In this document: piece after piece, positions 63,187 to 64,000 of the stretch
Layout of the letters: each line of letters begins with the position of its first letter
Numbering within the stretch: position 1 is the stretch's first letter
Assembly: GCA_963773465.1 (NCBI GenBank)
Contig: CAVZBF010000001.1
Location: 1,612,001-1,676,000 of the forward strand
DNA: 64,000 bases
DNA from: VBAS01 sp963773465
GTDB lineage: Bacteria; Bacteroidota; Bacteroidia; Chitinophagales; Chitinophagaceae
Direction: 5' to 3'
The notes under the pieces: model-generated
The model's database searches: none
What the model was told of the DNA's origin: nothing
The model's input: only the letters and a program-made list of their open reading frames with translations
Made by a program: the position numbers and the translations under genes

Positions 63187-64000
63187 TTATTTATTTTTTG
63201 TTACATCCAAAGCACCTTCAGGAAAAGTTTCCAATGGCGTCAGGTCTTCATCCAGCTTTAGTTTCATAATCAATTCCCTGTTTTTTCAAAATACCTTTTA
63301 CAGCAAATCCAAAAACAGCCAGGTAAGCAAAACAAAGAACAGCTATCCAATATGATTGATGAATACCATAACCAACTTTATCCAGGTTAGATTGTTGAAT
63401 ATAATCCGCCAATTTACCTTGTATTGGAGGAATGATACCACCACCAAGGATCATCATAATTAAAAATGCAGAGCCTTGTGTTGTATATTTTCCCAAACCT
63501 GCAATTGATAAGTTGAAAATAGCCGGCCACATAATAGAACAGAATAAACCGCCACTCAAAAAAGCATAGATGGAAACTTTGCCGGTGGTGAATATTCCGA
63601 CCAGCATTGCCAGTAAACCAAGTATTGAAAAAATTAAAAGCGTTCTTGCAGGTTTATTTTTACTGATATAGAATGCAGCCATTTGAATAAACACACAGAG
63701 AACATAATAATATAATGGAGTTACATCATACTGCGAAATGGCACTTACCCCAATAATAATCCCAAACGCAACCAATGGAACAACAAACATCATTACCTGC
63801 TGTGTTGATTTTTTTAAATTAAAAACAGAAATAGCACCTGTCCATCGTCCGATCATCAGACTTCCCCAATACATAGAAATAAATGGCGCCACTTCCGATG
63901 ATTGATAACCTCCAAAATCAGGTTGTTTCAACAAGTTCACTAAGATTACTTACAATAGTTACTTCAACACCTACATAAACAAAAATGCCAAGCATACCCA
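63187..64000 (-). CDS. Sugar MFS transporter (FucP/GlcP type), 5' part outside window, frameshifted
   Basis: Hydrophobic protein with repeated spans and the motifs FISMYWGSLMIGRWTGAI and GGGIIPPIQGKLADYI, typical of the FHS (fucose/glucose-galactose) MFS group. Two shifts are needed: near 63945 (VEVTIVSNL into ELLKQPDFGG) and near 63255. With the second, the C-terminus reads KKQGIDYETKLDEDLTPLETFPEGALDVTKNK and stops at 63187, twenty bp before the glucokinase start, so the two form an operon. It brings a neutral sugar with protons into the cell for the ROK kinase. Confidence 0.82.

Overview
The window is chromosomal DNA of a Bacteroidota bacterium, most likely family Chitinophagaceae. This rests on type IX secretion substrates with both type A (8035-12120, 13418-14527) and type B (59119-61071) C-terminal sorting domains, many lipoproteins with a short lipobox followed by CKK, promoters of the Bacteroidota form TTTG-N19..21-TAnnTTTG, starts without a Shine-Dalgarno, and Bacteroidota families (DUF4382, DUF4846, DUF2851, DUF2520, YcxB-like). 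No rRNA, tRNA, CRISPR array, insertion sequence or prophage was recognised.

Layout. 1-750: the edge of an AT-rich AAA ATPase gene. 750-8000: thiolase, then small secreted proteins and lipoproteins, nearly all closed by strong intrinsic terminators. 8035-14527: a giant repeat adhesin-like protein and a second T9SS substrate, with a GNAT gene between. 14694-20981: a TrpF-like protein, pyruvate dehydrogenase E1 beta, a sigma-54-type response regulator, signal peptidase I and cytidine deaminase. 21234-25538 (minus): DNA repair methyltransferase, CsaA, SirB1-like, a methyltransferase, a ParE-type toxin-antitoxin pair and a GH53 galactanase. 25631-35040: Gfo/Idh/MocA oxidoreductase, orphan antitoxin, intradiol dioxygenase, topA, M28 peptidase, SGNH lipase. 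35112-38837: a four-gene operon, ChrB-AraC fusion regulator / low-Mr phosphatase / ornithine cyclodeaminase family / ChrA, which is the best candidate for an undescribed system here. 39776-45081: a housekeeping run (DUF2520, ferredoxin, IscX, KdsC, UbiA, Maf, DUF2851). 45010-47777: small lipoprotein, OsmC, a secreted protein, lipoyl synthase. 47928-49305: an AT-rich pentapeptide-repeat membrane protein. 49334-59015: a dense set of small stress-type genes (VOC, DUF1801, SRPBCC, DoxX, AraC, ArsR) ending in an ArsR-SRPBCC pair with a clear operator-promoter. 59119-64000: a lectin-PKD T9SS protein, a phosphodiester glycosidase family protein, and a minus-strand sugar transporter plus ROK glucokinase pair.

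Two global traits stand out. First, at least fifteen genes are split by one-base frameshifts, including essential ones (topA, lepB, lipA, pdhB); this pattern points to uncorrected long-read indels, not decay, so I give whole-gene spans and mark the break points. Second, many intergenic gaps are filled with imperfect inverted repeats made of simple words. Several sequence families share one layout, often ending exactly at a start or stop codon, and a 47-bp element with an invariant core occurs twice beside such repeats.
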